Below are positions 53,001 to 59,074 of a stretch of DNA of 64,000 nucleotides, in pieces. Below the pieces are notes generated by a model. The model had not been told where the DNA came from and did no database searches. It saw nothing but the letters and a program-made list of their open reading frames with translations. Origin of the DNA: Branchiostoma floridae. Its lineage: Eukaryota > Chordata > Leptocardii > Amphioxiformes > Branchiostomatidae. The DNA lies in NCBI RefSeq assembly GCF_000003815.2, contig NC_049981.1, positions 3,832,699 through 3,896,698 of the forward strand, written 5' to 3'. Position 1 is the stretch's first letter. The number at the start of each line of letters is the position of its first letter. The translations under genes were made by a program, and so were the position numbers.

Positions 53001-53348
53001 TGCAGGTTTATAGCTATGACATAAAAAATGCCATGAAATATTCCACAATTGTAAAATCCTAATAATTGTTAACAATAAACCAAATGATATAGAAAGAAAC
53101 TTTAACCATTAACAAATAGAGTGTTTTGCATTGCAAAATGAAAATATCAACTAAAAATTCATTACGTCCTTGCCATTTCTGAAGATAAAGCACCACTTCC
53201 GGGCCACTTTATGGAAGAGACCTTCCAGCGGACTGATACGGTACTGCAGGAAGTGGACAGGTTGGCTGACCTGATGTACAAGTTTGAGTGCAAGAAGTGT
53301 CAGCGGATTCCACTGTGTGACGTTCAACCAAGTACTTCGCAAGCTTGA
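10021..53348 (+). CDS. Giant polycystin-1-like receptor-channel with discoidin, Methyltransf_FA, sushi, EGF and F-type lectin modules
   Basis: 59 coding exons, 11,367 nt, about 3,788 residues, assembled by hand with consistent phases from ATG 10021 to TGA 53346. Approximate residues: signal peptide 1-24; F5/8C 1-5, 25-811; Methyltransf_FA 1, 812-970; sushi 1, 971-1035; EGF 1, 1036-1076; F-type lectin 1077-1218; F5/8C 6-8, 1219-1679; Methyltransf_FA 2, 1680-1830; sushi 2, 1831-1895; EGF 2, 1896-1936; Methyltransf_FA 3, 1937-2078; sushi 3, 2079-2143; Thr-rich linkers 2144-2276; GAIN-like region to 2688; GPS and TM1 to 2770; PLAT 2771-2941; remaining TMs, polycystin loop and pore to 3734; C-tail to 3788. 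GPS, PLAT and 11 TMs are the hallmark of the polycystin-1 family. Likely role: plasma-membrane receptor or channel subunit sensing glycans or proteins (inference). Expression and first-exon choice are unknown. Confidence 0.85.
10094..12419 (+). other. Intron 1 of the plus gene
   Basis: Mirrors the minus intron 1 as far as about 11163. It contains a GAGT-rich simple repeat (about 10230-10350), an interspersed repeat copy (about 10640-11045) and then the LINE. No exon is seen. Confidence 0.6.
11164..12400 (+). mobile_element. 5'-truncated non-LTR retrotransposon (LINE), broken reverse transcriptase
   Basis: The frame at about 11166-11300 reads a [18 protein letters not shown]-type RT motif and the catalytic FADD (11253-11264). 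A frameshift at about 11290-11320 moves the homology into the frame ending at 12082-12084. That second frame has [44 protein letters not shown] and a C-terminal [16 protein letters not shown], typical of CR1/L2/Rex-type LINEs. The 3' tail (12085-12400) is AT-rich with imperfect repeats of ATTATCATTTTCT. Endonuclease and most of the fingers are missing. It is absent from the mirror site (3826-3838), so it inserted after the inverted duplication. Confidence 0.85.
12420..15103 (+). CDS. F5/8C domain 1 (exons 12420-12607, 14555-14704, 14962-15103)
   Basis: Residues about 25-184. Exon i carries [25 protein letters not shown] and GQWLQ. Exon ii carries VDFKAMKCV and [14 protein letters not shown]. 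Exon iii carries [26 protein letters not shown] and GCNSS. Exon ii ends in V rather than the usual M. It is the closest match to the minus-strand gene's domain, as expected from the inverted duplication. Confidence 0.88.
12608..14554 (+). other. Intron within F5/8C domain 1
   Basis: Parts (13736-13925 and 14387-14540) align inverted with the minus gene's intron. About 13971-14382 is an insertion absent there. About 12608-13700 shows no coding signal or recognisable element. Confidence 0.5.
13971..14382. mobile_element. Inverted-repeat element with a paralogous empty site
   Basis: The ends share TCTCCAAGCAGATCCTAC (about 13981-13998) and its inverted copy GTAGGATCTGCTTGGAGA (about 14359-14376). 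In the minus gene the flanking sequences (GACACCTGA and ATCCATCCACACC) are adjacent, so this copy inserted only in the plus gene. No transposase frame is seen. Confidence 0.6.
15225..15760 (-). mobile_element. 3' fragment of an RTE-like LINE, decayed
   Basis: On the minus strand, pieces of an RT C-terminus can be read across stops and frameshifts: [72 protein letters not shown] and [11 protein letters not shown]. It ends in an ATTGAACTGA-type short tandem tail (15222-15262), the usual 3' end of RTE-clade elements. It lies in the intron between F5/8C domains 1 and 2. Confidence 0.75.
15950..16265. mobile_element. Palindromic element, about 110-bp arms
   Basis: A left arm (about 16010-16108) containing GCACTTTGGTACATACCACT is followed by its inverted copy (about 16150-16262). 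The left window edge holds the mirror-image copy (220-400) with only one clear arm. No frame is conserved. Confidence 0.55.
16350..17957 (+). CDS. F5/8C domain 2 (exons 16350-16531, 16951-17097, 17816-17957)
   Basis: Residues about 185-341. Exon i: [19 protein letters not shown] and, at the tip, [15 protein letters not shown]. Exon ii: [17 protein letters not shown] and [14 protein letters not shown]. Exon iii: [18 protein letters not shown] and [18 protein letters not shown]. It departs most from the usual VTNLLDN motif (VLNPLDN). Introns are 419 and 718 bp. A repeat with TTTGCATAAT begins close to the exon ii donor. Confidence 0.88.
18125..19858 (+). CDS. F5/8C domain 3 (exons 18125-18288, 19312-19458, 19717-19858)
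   Basis: Residues about 342-492. Short leader [17 protein letters not shown]; tip loop [14 protein letters not shown]; exon ii [17 protein letters not shown] and [15 protein letters not shown]; exon iii [17 protein letters not shown] and [18 protein letters not shown]. The exon iii acceptor is TTTAAG rather than CAG. Leader and flanking intron resemble domain 7, a likely duplicate. Confidence 0.88.
18289..19311 (+). other. Intron within F5/8C domain 3
   Basis: 1,023 bp with no coding signal. More than half of it is the inverted-repeat element at 18653-19229. Confidence 0.55.
18653..19229. mobile_element. Inverted-repeat DNA element with TACAGTC termini
   Basis: The left end TACAGTCGAACCTGTATTAG and right end (complement) TACAGTCAAACCTGTCTACA, each followed by a GCGGCC piece, form imperfect terminal inverted repeats of about 30 bp. 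TA at the ends would suit a Tc1/mariner-type target. Internal frames are short and unrecognised. It sits in the domain 3 intron. Confidence 0.6.
19859..20975 (+). other. Intron between F5/8C domains 3 and 4
   Basis: 1,117 bp with no exon. A C-rich run lies at 19918-19930 and another at about 20400-20418, bracketing an AT-rich repeat with several TGACGTCAT/ATGACGTAAT motifs. This repeat also resembles 1925-2400 in the other orientation. Confidence 0.45.
20976..22140 (+). CDS. F5/8C domain 4 (exons 20976-21157, 21563-21724, 21996-22140)
   Basis: Residues about 493-655. Leader [19 protein letters not shown]; tip [14 protein letters not shown]; exon ii [17 protein letters not shown] with a five-residue longer loop ([15 protein letters not shown]); exon iii [18 protein letters not shown] and [19 protein letters not shown]. 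The longer exon ii (162 nt instead of 147) stays in frame, so this loop varies without breaking the fold. Confidence 0.88.
22468..23554 (+). CDS. F5/8C domain 5 (exons 22468-22646, 23049-23195, 23413-23554)
   Basis: Residues about 656-811. Leader [20 protein letters not shown] (first codon from the split A|CT); tip [20 protein letters not shown] replaces GQWLQ; exon ii [17 protein letters not shown] with YITYGTSW in place of the usual YSTDR; exon iii [18 protein letters not shown] and [18 protein letters not shown]. Confidence 0.87.
23555..25256 (+). other. Intron between F5/8C domain 5 and Methyltransf_FA 1
   Basis: 1.7 kb. An interspersed repeat copy of the GGGTGTGCC family lies at about 24080-24480, in the same orientation as 10640-11045. 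No exon is seen; the frame at 24598-24786 matches nothing I know. Confidence 0.55.
25257..25838 (+). CDS. Methyltransf_FA-type domain 1 (exons 25257-25538, 25644-25838)
   Basis: Residues about 812-970. Exon a: [20 protein letters not shown] and [13 protein letters not shown]. Exon b: [30 protein letters not shown] and a closing FMFNCTQ. The FW-hydrophobic-SW...VGRG...PFM.W.DP pattern is that of the farnesoic acid O-methyltransferase-like domain (Pfam Methyltransf_FA), which in animals is mostly an extracellular module of unknown ligand rather than an enzyme. Phase 1 at both ends. Confidence 0.78.
26050..26244 (+). CDS. Sushi (CCP)-like domain 1
   Basis: Single exon of 195 nt, phases 1-1, residues about 971-1035. 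[51 protein letters not shown] and MCQG give the sushi-type series ending in C-x-GSW-C, with extra cysteines at the start. Sushi modules act in protein binding. It is nearly identical to the other two copies. Confidence 0.8.
26507..26629 (+). CDS. Calcium-binding EGF domain 1
   Basis: Single exon of 123 nt, phases 1-1, residues about 1036-1076. [26 protein letters not shown] and HTC give six cysteines with the D-I-D-E-C calcium site and the aromatic G-S-Y-x-C turn. Confidence 0.92.
26630..28905 (+). other. Intron between EGF 1 and the F-type lectin
   Basis: 2.3 kb. About 26735-27320 matches the interspersed repeat at about 31370-31960. About 28130-28640 is a diverged tandem array. No exon is seen. 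Confidence 0.5.
28130..28640. repeat. Diverged tandem repeat, about 155-bp unit
   Basis: Units begin near 28137, 28296, 28452 and 28602. Each has a (CAGGAGCC/GGGGCC)-AAAATATAC-like start, then TGGCC/GGGCCGAAAAT, CCCAAATTT-type and TCATTT pieces. One unit has a run of C. A related inverted piece lies at about 58790-58950. Confidence 0.45.
28906..29885 (+). CDS. F-type lectin (fucolectin) domain (exons 28906-29095, 29650-29885)
   Basis: Residues about 1077-1218. Exon a: [38 protein letters not shown]. Exon b: [33 protein letters not shown] and [10 protein letters not shown]. The RGDCCxxR motif with an upstream His is the fucose-binding signature of eel fucolectin-type domains. The His, both Args and the vicinal cysteines are present, with a two-residue longer His-to-Arg spacing than the eel-type motif. 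Predicted to bind fucosylated glycans. Outer phases 1-1, inner phase 2. Confidence 0.85.
29886..32179 (+). other. Intron between the F-type lectin and F5/8C domain 6
   Basis: 2.3 kb. It holds a dispersed block at about 30960-31050, a (GT)n tract at 31272-31301, and an interspersed repeat at about 31370-31960 with copies at 17100-17400 and 26735-27320. No exon is seen. Confidence 0.55.
31370..31960. repeat. Interspersed repeat with TTTGCATAAT motif
   Basis: Contains GGAGGATAACTGAACAAG, GGTGTACATAACCAAGCATA, TTTGCATAATCGG and TTTCATGGAGATATGAGGTC in order. The last three recur at 17304-17395, and the first part at 26880-27130. The TTTCATGGAGG end also appears at 160-200 and 30765-30795. Confidence 0.5.
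32180..33526 (+). CDS. F5/8C domain 6 (exons 32180-32346, 32901-33044, 33382-33526)
   Basis: Residues about 1219-1370. Leader [18 protein letters not shown]; a Ser-rich tip [16 protein letters not shown]; exon ii [17 protein letters not shown] with [18 protein letters not shown] and a shortened end (TTYGSDE); exon iii [18 protein letters not shown] and [18 protein letters not shown]. It is the most divergent discoidin domain of the eight. Confidence 0.86.
34303..36008 (+). CDS. F5/8C domain 7 (exons 34303-34469, 35168-35314, 35867-36008)
   Basis: Residues about 1371-1522. Leader [17 protein letters not shown]; tip [19 protein letters not shown] in place of GQWLQ; exon ii [17 protein letters not shown] and [14 protein letters not shown]; exon iii [18 protein letters not shown] with an extra cysteine, then [18 protein letters not shown]. 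Leader and upstream intron end resemble domain 3. Confidence 0.87.
34495..34572 (+). repeat. tRNA-like (SINE-head) sequence in a discoidin intron
   Basis: TGGTCCAGTTGTTAGCGGC resembles a Pol III A box and GTGAGTTCGATCCCGG a B box, at tRNA-like spacing. Stems do not close well, so it is read as a tRNA-derived SINE head in the intron just after the 34469 donor. Confidence 0.4.
36343..38684 (+). CDS. F5/8C domain 8 (exons 36343-36524, 37707-37853, 38543-38684)
   Basis: Residues about 1523-1679. Leader [19 protein letters not shown]; tip [15 protein letters not shown]; exon ii [17 protein letters not shown] and [14 protein letters not shown]; exon iii [32 protein letters not shown] and GCDI. Leader and upstream intron resemble domain 4. 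Its introns (1,182 and 689 bp) are AT-rich and contain no recognisable element. Confidence 0.88.
39124..39672 (+). CDS. Methyltransf_FA-type domain 2 (exons 39124-39384, 39481-39672)
   Basis: Residues about 1680-1830. [68 protein letters not shown] and FMFNCTK. Exon b is almost identical in nucleotides to 25644-25838 and 41921-42115 over its first 110 bases, then diverges. Confidence 0.78.
40198..40392 (+). CDS. Sushi-like domain 2
   Basis: 195 nt, phases 1-1, residues about 1831-1895. It differs from sushi 1 and 3 at only a few codons ([41 protein letters not shown]). Confidence 0.8.
40582..40704 (+). CDS. Calcium-binding EGF domain 2
   Basis: 123 nt, phases 1-1, residues about 1896-1936. 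[26 protein letters not shown] and HNC keep all six cysteines and the calcium site. The usual glycine after the fifth cysteine region is Trp ([11 protein letters not shown] 1 has CNEGFALD), an unusual change in a normally tight turn. Confidence 0.9.
41009..42115 (+). CDS. Methyltransf_FA-type domain 3 (exons 41009-41239, 41921-42115)
   Basis: Residues about 1937-2078. [66 protein letters not shown] and FMFNCTQ. It has lost the MTWDLP piece and WTDP reads WTQP. Its intron (41240-41920) holds an imperfect direct repeat built around AGGCTTTCGAAA (about 41525 and 41724). Confidence 0.76.
42456..42650 (+). CDS. Sushi-like domain 3
   Basis: 195 nt, phases 1-1, residues about 2079-2143, nearly identical to sushi 2. 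No EGF exon follows. The intron upstream has a (TA)n run at about 42345-42368. Confidence 0.8.
42916..43426 (+). CDS. Thr/Ser/Pro-rich stalk (exons 42916-43149, 43263-43426)
   Basis: Residues about 2144-2276. The first exon is mostly Thr and Ser (for example [14 protein letters not shown]); the second has an acidic patch ([11 protein letters not shown]) and a Pro-rich part ([12 protein letters not shown]). This is a typical O-glycosylated stalk raising the binding head above the membrane. Phases 1 to 1 to 0. Confidence 0.72.
43578..46324 (+). CDS. GAIN-like region (exons 43578-43665, 43964-44160, 44489-44713, 44899-45457, 46158-46324)
   Basis: Residues about 2277-2688. The first exons are helical and charged ([33 protein letters not shown]), like the GAIN A helical part. 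The 559-nt exon is beta-rich ([36 protein letters not shown]). The last holds [19 protein letters not shown] and TWDNRRCQ, the first half of the GPS motif. It fits the stalk-proximal GAIN domain of polycystin-1 and REJ relatives. Confidence 0.68.
45458..46157 (+). other. Intron within the GAIN-like region
   Basis: 700 bp. Most of it (433 bp) is the hAT-like MITE at 45484-45916, which starts only 26 bp after the donor. Confidence 0.7.
45484..45916. mobile_element. hAT-like MITE with perfect 8-bp target-site duplication
   Basis: The terminal inverted repeats begin TAGGGCTGGGTATCGGTAC and end GTACCGGTACCCAGCCCTA (one mismatch). The element is flanked on both sides by GTACTGTC (45476-45483 and 45917-45924), an 8-bp duplication typical of hAT elements. 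The interior is built of GGACCGG/GGACCTG pieces and has no transposase, so it is non-autonomous. A related interior lies at about 2870-3060. Confidence 0.88.
46645..46890 (+). CDS. GPS second half and first transmembrane segment
   Basis: Residues about 2689-2770. [18 protein letters not shown] completes a GPS, but the cleavage box is D-M-T where active GPS motifs have H-L-S/T. A hydrophobic segment [20 protein letters not shown] follows and is TM1. Confidence 0.75.
47211..48291 (+). CDS. PLAT/LH2 domain (exons 47211-47471, 47716-47876, 48202-48291)
   Basis: Residues about 2771-2941. [77 protein letters not shown] and CYTWL. This is the classic order of the polycystin/lipoxygenase PLAT beta-sandwich, placed between TM1 and TM2 on the cytosolic side in this family. 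Phases 0 to 0, 0 to 2, 2 to 2. Confidence 0.9.
48417..49908 (+). CDS. Polycystin-1 TM2-TM6 region (exons 48417-48963, 49287-49437, 49691-49908)
   Basis: Residues about 2941-3246. [16 protein letters not shown] starts TM2; [20 protein letters not shown] is TM3; [20 protein letters not shown] is TM4; [16 protein letters not shown] is TM5. A cytosolic loop follows, then [17 protein letters not shown] as TM6 (S1 of the channel-like half). The RAQRLxCC start is characteristic of PKD1-family proteins. Confidence 0.85.
49999..50240. repeat. GGCT/GGTT tetranucleotide microsatellite in an intron
   Basis: Runs of GGCT followed by GGTT, then a GGCTAGCTGGATAGTT-type higher-order unit, in the intron after the 49908 donor. 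The upstream exon frame stays open through the donor and into the repeat as AGWL/VGWL units until 50163. Confidence 0.95.
50424..51909 (+). CDS. Polycystin extracellular loop and S2-S3 (exons 50424-50598, 50768-51011, 51428-51909)
   Basis: Residues about 3247-3546. [15 protein letters not shown] and FRIGPVRLE open the loop. The 50768 exon is poorly conserved, supported mainly by phase (1 in, 2 out) and LRVK. The third exon has [17 protein letters not shown] and TGWI, then [18 protein letters not shown], typical of the polycystin domain. S2 [18 protein letters not shown] and S3 [20 protein letters not shown] follow. Confidence 0.78.
52038..52867 (+). CDS. Channel-like S4-pore-S6 (exons 52038-52198, 52319-52573, 52720-52867)
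   Basis: Residues about 3547-3734. [20 protein letters not shown] (S4-like, few basic residues), [20 protein letters not shown] (S5), a pore turn with [17 protein letters not shown], and [20 protein letters not shown] (S6). The position of the PKD2 LGD filter reads MGLGRP, without the acidic residue, as in polycystin-1-type subunits. Confidence 0.82.
53185..53348 (+). CDS. Terminal coding exon, cytosolic tail
   Basis: Residues about 3735-3788. It joins in phase 1 (G|AT) after a GAAG acceptor. It contains [20 protein letters not shown], a short heptad-like helix, then FECKKCQ and a stop at 53346. The tail is short compared with mammalian polycystin-1. AATAAA at 53534-53539 is a plausible poly(A) signal. 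Confidence 0.7.
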
Positions 53349-53533
53349 AATTTCACAAAAGACCACAAGCTCGACACAACTTTATTACTGTACGAAAGTA
53401 CGATATAGGATTTCATCAAGTGAGATTCTGGCTAGCTAAACTGAAAAAAACGCTTTATATTTCTGACAATGACAATGAAGAGATGTAATATGATTAATGG
53501 ATACCAGATGTGACGCATGATAATTTTTTTTGC

Positions 53534-53539
53534 AATAAA
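53534..53539 (+). terminator. Candidate poly(A) signal of the giant gene
   Basis: AATAAA, 185 bp past the stop codon; a hexamer match only. Confidence 0.4.
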
Positions 53540-54242
53540 CTGTTCGCGTACTATAAAGTTACATTGGCTGAAGCATGTTGTTAATTCGTACCAGTTCTTC
53601 ATCATACATAGTAATAAGGAAACCAATGATATAACAAAGAGTGGATCAGCGTGTATCAGATTGTATTCTTACACGGCACAAGGCTGCTCACTGCTCTTAT
53701 GTAGTTTAGAAAGGATTTGTCTTGAATACATTTTATGTTTGTCTGTACGTAGTCTAAGTAGTATATATGTTACTATTATGCTTTTCATATAATCGTTAGT
53801 CCCAGTCTTAAATTTCTGTGTGATGATCGTGTGAACATTTAACGATGTAAGATTGTAATTGTCATTCCACTTCCGGTTAAACTATGTTTGGTATCAAATC
53901 TGTCTTAGCCTGCTTTATAAGACCCTAGATAACAGAGTTCCTTTGCATATTACAATCATAACGATGCGATATCTGTCTATATATCCATATATGTTTGGCA
54001 GTGATAGAATCGATAAAGCGATCAAAATATTGTAATTGTCATCACATTCCAGTCTGTCCTATCATTGGTAATAAATCTTGATCCATGAGCTAATCGTTTA
54101 TAAACTAAAGATGATATGTGAAACGTTTATCACGAAGGTCATTTGCGTAGATCTTCCTATTCCTATGTTAACTTTGATACTATGTTTGGTACGTGGTAAT
54201 GAACTTTATCTTTGTCGTAAACTGTCTAATGGGATCAAACGT

Positions 54243-54634
54243 CATATAGTAAGGTTCTTGAGCACAACCAAAGGTTAACTTACGTCCAACGTTTCGGTAC
54301 TGTCAGACACCATCATCAGGATAGAATGACTGGAGACTGCTTTTTGCTGCTACTTATAGCCGAGGTAATAAATGGCGCTGCAGCAGCAAGAATGCAGTCC
54401 CAAACGTGGCTCAGTTTGTATCCCCCCCCCCCCCCTAACTGCCTCCTTCATCCAGCGTGTTCTTCTGTTTCCCTCTCTGTGGATGGTTCTTGCTGCTGCA
54501 GCGCCACCTACATCGGCTATAAGTAGCAGCAAGAAGTAGTCTCCAGTCATTCTGCCCTGATGATGGTGTCTGACAGACACCGAAACGTTGGACGTAAGTT
54601 ACCCTTTGGTTGTGCTCAATAACCTTACTATATG
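54243..54634. mobile_element. Foldback element, arms about 140 bp
   Basis: The left arm starts CATATAGTAAGGTTCTTGAG and contains ACTTACGTCCAACGTTTCGG. The right arm is the inverted copy, ending at ACTATATG (54634). The centre carries a C run (54422-54436). The arms differ at only a few positions. No transposase frame is present. Confidence 0.75.
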
Positions 54635-56319
54635 AATAATTGCCAACCTTATGAAATTATTTACGGATGTAGGATCAAACGTGTAAATAAGTTTTGTTTC
54701 ATTGATAATCATAATATGATATATGACATTATATTAGATACTGTACATAGTCTTTATTTATGGATTATATGCATGAATCTTTAACGATAACCTTTCATCC
54801 GTTTACACAAGAGCATAACATACATAAATCAAGTCAGCGTGAACTTGGCAAATGTCGGAATAAAGATGAAAAACAGTCAATATTACTCTGTAATCGACAA
54901 ATCCAGTCAAATGACAATCGAATATCCTTCTGTCATACGCCAACCTTTTTTTTTCAAATCAAGCTAAGGAATCTTATTTACCACTGGGAATGAGTTTTAT
55001 CTACAACAGGGGGATTGTTTTTGCTTGTGTATGTTTGTTCCCTTTTAAAACTGACAAAATCCTTGTTTACCCTTAAAAAAGGAAATTAAAAAAAAAGAAT
55101 TTGGATAATGTAAAATAGACTTTCTGTCATTCTTTTAAAATTTTTGCTCCATGTTCCAGCCAGAATAGATGGAGTTCATAAAAACTTAATACATTTTTAT
55201 TTCCCCCTCATCCCAGTATTTCCTTACTCAAAGAACCAAACTTAGGTCTAAGCACAACACTTACGCTAAGATGCCATATGAAAAAATTTTAACATTGCCA
55301 TTACAGCCTAGGTTACCTAAGTAACCTACAGACTCTTGACAAAGTAGGAAGCGTTCTACACGTACTAAAAATTTTGTAGTTGTTATTTGGTGGTAATATT
55401 TTGTACCGTCTTCTCAACTAGACCTCAACAATATACGTTGTTAGCAGGTTGAGTGTGTAGATATAACCATAAAGAATTCGTTGAGCATTGAAATCCGATC
55501 AACCATATTGAAGACGAGTGTATGTCCCAAATATTCTAATATGCGTAATTCACGATACTGGTTGCCATCTTATACAGAAAGATTTATCTCAATGGACTTG
55601 AATAGCAAATTTTAATACATGGGACAACTTCTGTATGGCATACATAGGAAAATATATAAAATAATATCTTGACATTAGAAATTCCTCGAATAAGTGTAAA
55701 AGTCTCCGATGATTGTAAAAAAATGTGTAATCCATCCTACGCACTTTATCTTAGCTAGATTAGCTTTATGGAACAATAGTTATTATGAACCAGTAGATGC
55801 CATACTTTGTACCTTGTACAATTGTTGTGCAATAAAGGTATATAAATTTATCAAAAACAAAGTACCAATGTGCGTCCTTAAAAACGAAAAAAGAAAGGAT
55901 CTATGTATTCTATGTATATAAATCGCATGCAGACTAACTTTGGAAGCTAAAGATGCAAGTTTCAATTGATCTAAGGACTAAAGCCCCGGGTTCTCGCGCT
56001 GCACGCACACAATGATGTTTTGTTCATATCGCGGAAAAATCGGGGACCCGCATCCAGGACATGTTTCTGTATCCCCGATATATCGAGTAACAAAAGCCTT
56101 AGTGGGTATGACTTTCCATGTTTACGGTTTGTGAGTGCCTCAACTTACATGTTATGACGTTATAGCTTTACAAGACAAGAAGCAACGATAGAAGCATCCG
56201 GCTGTCGTTGCAAAACAGCCATTTGATAGTTTGAACGAACAAAAAAGCAGAAACACCCCTGGCATCTAGCTTCTTCAACATTGTAAACAAGAAAGAAAAA
56301 CATACGAGGTGTAGATAAT

Positions 56320-56711
56320 ACGTCGCAAAATTGCCCTGCAACAACAACCCGCCACCACATTGAATGTCCTTTCAATATTTGATGAGGCGTGTTGCTTTGT
56401 GTATCACTGTTATCAAAACCTCATACATACATACATCTTGAGAAATATAAGATGGTGACTCGCAAAGAAGTTGTAAAATTGACGCCTACACTTTTACTTG
56501 TCTTTTAGAGATCACACCCGTAACTCAAGCACACACGAATACACTCAAAACGGCATGGCATAGTAATTTCCAGGTCTCATCAAGACCTACCCACATACCA
56601 AATATCAATACTATCCACCCAGGCGTTTTTGAGTTATGCTAGTCCTCTACAAACACACACAAATACAAACGCTACCCAAAATATAACATTCTCGGCGAAG
56701 GTAAATACACA

Positions 56712-56748
<37 letters not shown>

Positions 56749-56780
56749 GACTACCACTATTGCTACTACACACATACGCA

Positions 56781-56817
<37 letters not shown>

Positions 56818-58056
56818 TCCTGTATAGCCCAACACACAAGAGGAATCTTGTTGATGACAGTTCTAGCATAATTATGGTACATGTTTTACTCCTCTACTTA
56901 TTTCCACATGCCGGACCAGCTTTTGTCCCTTTTGTTCAGAAGTCTTCAAATTATACAACGTCCTTGCAACAACTTAGCACCACCTCATTACTTTTAACGT
57001 AACCTTTGAATATTTCATGAGCCACACAGATGATTCACGTAGTAATCTTCTGTACCATTGAAAACCCATACAAGCACATGTCTGGAACAAATATGATATT
57101 ACACACGCACCGACGCGCGCGCATACAAGCACACGCGCTTGCAAACCCACACACAAACACAACTAGAGTTCCACGACCCCGTACCTTCGCCAAACGATTC
57201 TACCCATTACAACTGCTGTGTTAATTCTGTTTGTTATTGATTATTCAAATAGGGTCCTCATTTGCATAAATCATATAAATTGACCATATCCTTCACCAAA
57301 CAACAGACGTACATAATCTACAATAAGAAAGAAGGCTTTAATCGCATTTTCTGATAATTCATGCAAATGATGCAAATGTTCAACGATGTTCACCTGTACA
57401 TAACTTCCAAATGCTAAAAGTATAAAGTTCCTGCCATTTACCACAACGACATTATAGCCTTTTCTTATTGATTATGCAAATTAGGTCTTTATTTTGTATG
57501 ATATATACATAGCAATATTCTTCTCAGTTAAAATGTCATATGTTGAAATGGTCCTATAATGGAGCAAAGCGTGTGTAGACGATTTCCTCATTAATTATGC
57601 AAATTAGATTCAAATTTAAATAAATGGTATTTAATCATATGAAGCATCTTGTAAGCTATCTACATACCAAAAATCATGACAATCCGTCATCCCCTTCTTG
57701 AGTTATTCCCTTTCAAAGTCTGACACTAAACCTGCCCTGCAGTTCCAAACCAAGCCGCTAGGGGACCAAAACTTATCCCACTTAATCTCGGCATCAAGAG
57801 CTGTCTACCACTAAAAATCATAGCCTAAGCATGTCCAGAACTCGAGATATCAAACCAGGAAGTTCCACTGCAGTAACATAACAGGCCGCTAGGGGGCCCA
57901 AAATCTAATCGTTTGCAGGTCTCATTAAGACCTACCCACTTACCAAATATCAATACTATCCATCCAGGCGTTCTTGAGTTATGCTGGTCTTCTACAAACA
58001 CACACAAATACAAACACTACCCAAAATATAACATTCCTGGCGAAGGTTAATACACA

Positions 58057-58111
<55 letters not shown>

Positions 58112-59074
58112 TCCTGTATAGCCCAACACACAAGAGGAATCTTGTTGATGACAGTTCTAGCATAATTATGGTACATGTTTTACTCCTCTACTTATTTCCA
58201 CATGGCGGACCAGCTTTTGTCCCTTTTGTCCAGAAGTCTTCAAATTATACAACGTCCTTGCAACAACTTAGCACCACCTCATTGATTTTAACGTTACCTT
58301 TAAATATTTCATGAGCCACACAGATGATTCACGTAGTAATCTTTTGTACCATTGAAAACCCATACAAGCACATGTCTGGAACAAATATGATATTACACAC
58401 GCACCGACGCGAGCGCATACAACGCGCTTGCAAATCCACACACAAACACAAATCCACACACATACACAAACAGGGACTACTACTATTGCTACGCGCATAC
58501 GCACGCACACACACATACACACACACACAAACACACACACATACACACACACACATACATACATATATATATACATATATATATACACACACGGCCCTGT
58601 ATAGCCCAACACAAGAGGAATCCTGATAATTATATTTCAGCCATACCATAGGAATGGTGAAATGTATTGTATTCGTAATGTTTCTTCTTTCTTTCTTCTC
58701 CTGTCAAGTTTTCAAAGCGTTTCATCTCCGCCGTTCCTGGACCGGTAGAGTGGGCCAATACCCCCATGGCATGCGACTTTTTCAATTTTTTTTCATATCT
58801 GCTCCTATGTATGAAATTATTGAGTTTTTTGGCAATTGTTGGACCAAACTGTATATTTTGGGCCCCCTGTACCATGGTGTTATATCCGAATGACCTGAAA
58901 TTTGGCACAGAGGTGCCCTAGGTACTTATTCAAAGGATCCATGTATAATGTTTGGTATAAATCACTTCAAATGGCTCATTGAGGGGGTTTTTGTGGGAGA
59001 GTTTGGGATTTGTGAGGTTGGAGTGCCGAGGTCAACGACCTTTAGGTCATTCTGCGTCACAGGTGTGTGCTAAG
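56320..59074. repeat. Repeat-rich intergenic region with local duplication and AC tracts
   Basis: About 56572-57115 and about 57918-58430 are direct copies (landmarks TATCAATACTATCCA, CAACGTCCTTGCAACAACTT, ATGATTCACGTAGTAATCTT). AC tracts lie at 56707-56745, 56783-56815 and 58051-58109, and an ACAT/AC mix at 58436-58592. Between the copies are AT-rich pieces with TTATGCAAATTAG motifs. No gene is recognised. Confidence 0.65.

Larger units (their letters stand above)
53349..56320. other. 3' flank, no gene recognised
   Basis: Probable 3'UTR at first, then AT-rich intergenic DNA. It holds the foldback element at 54243-54634. Short frames here match nothing I know. Confidence 0.5.
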
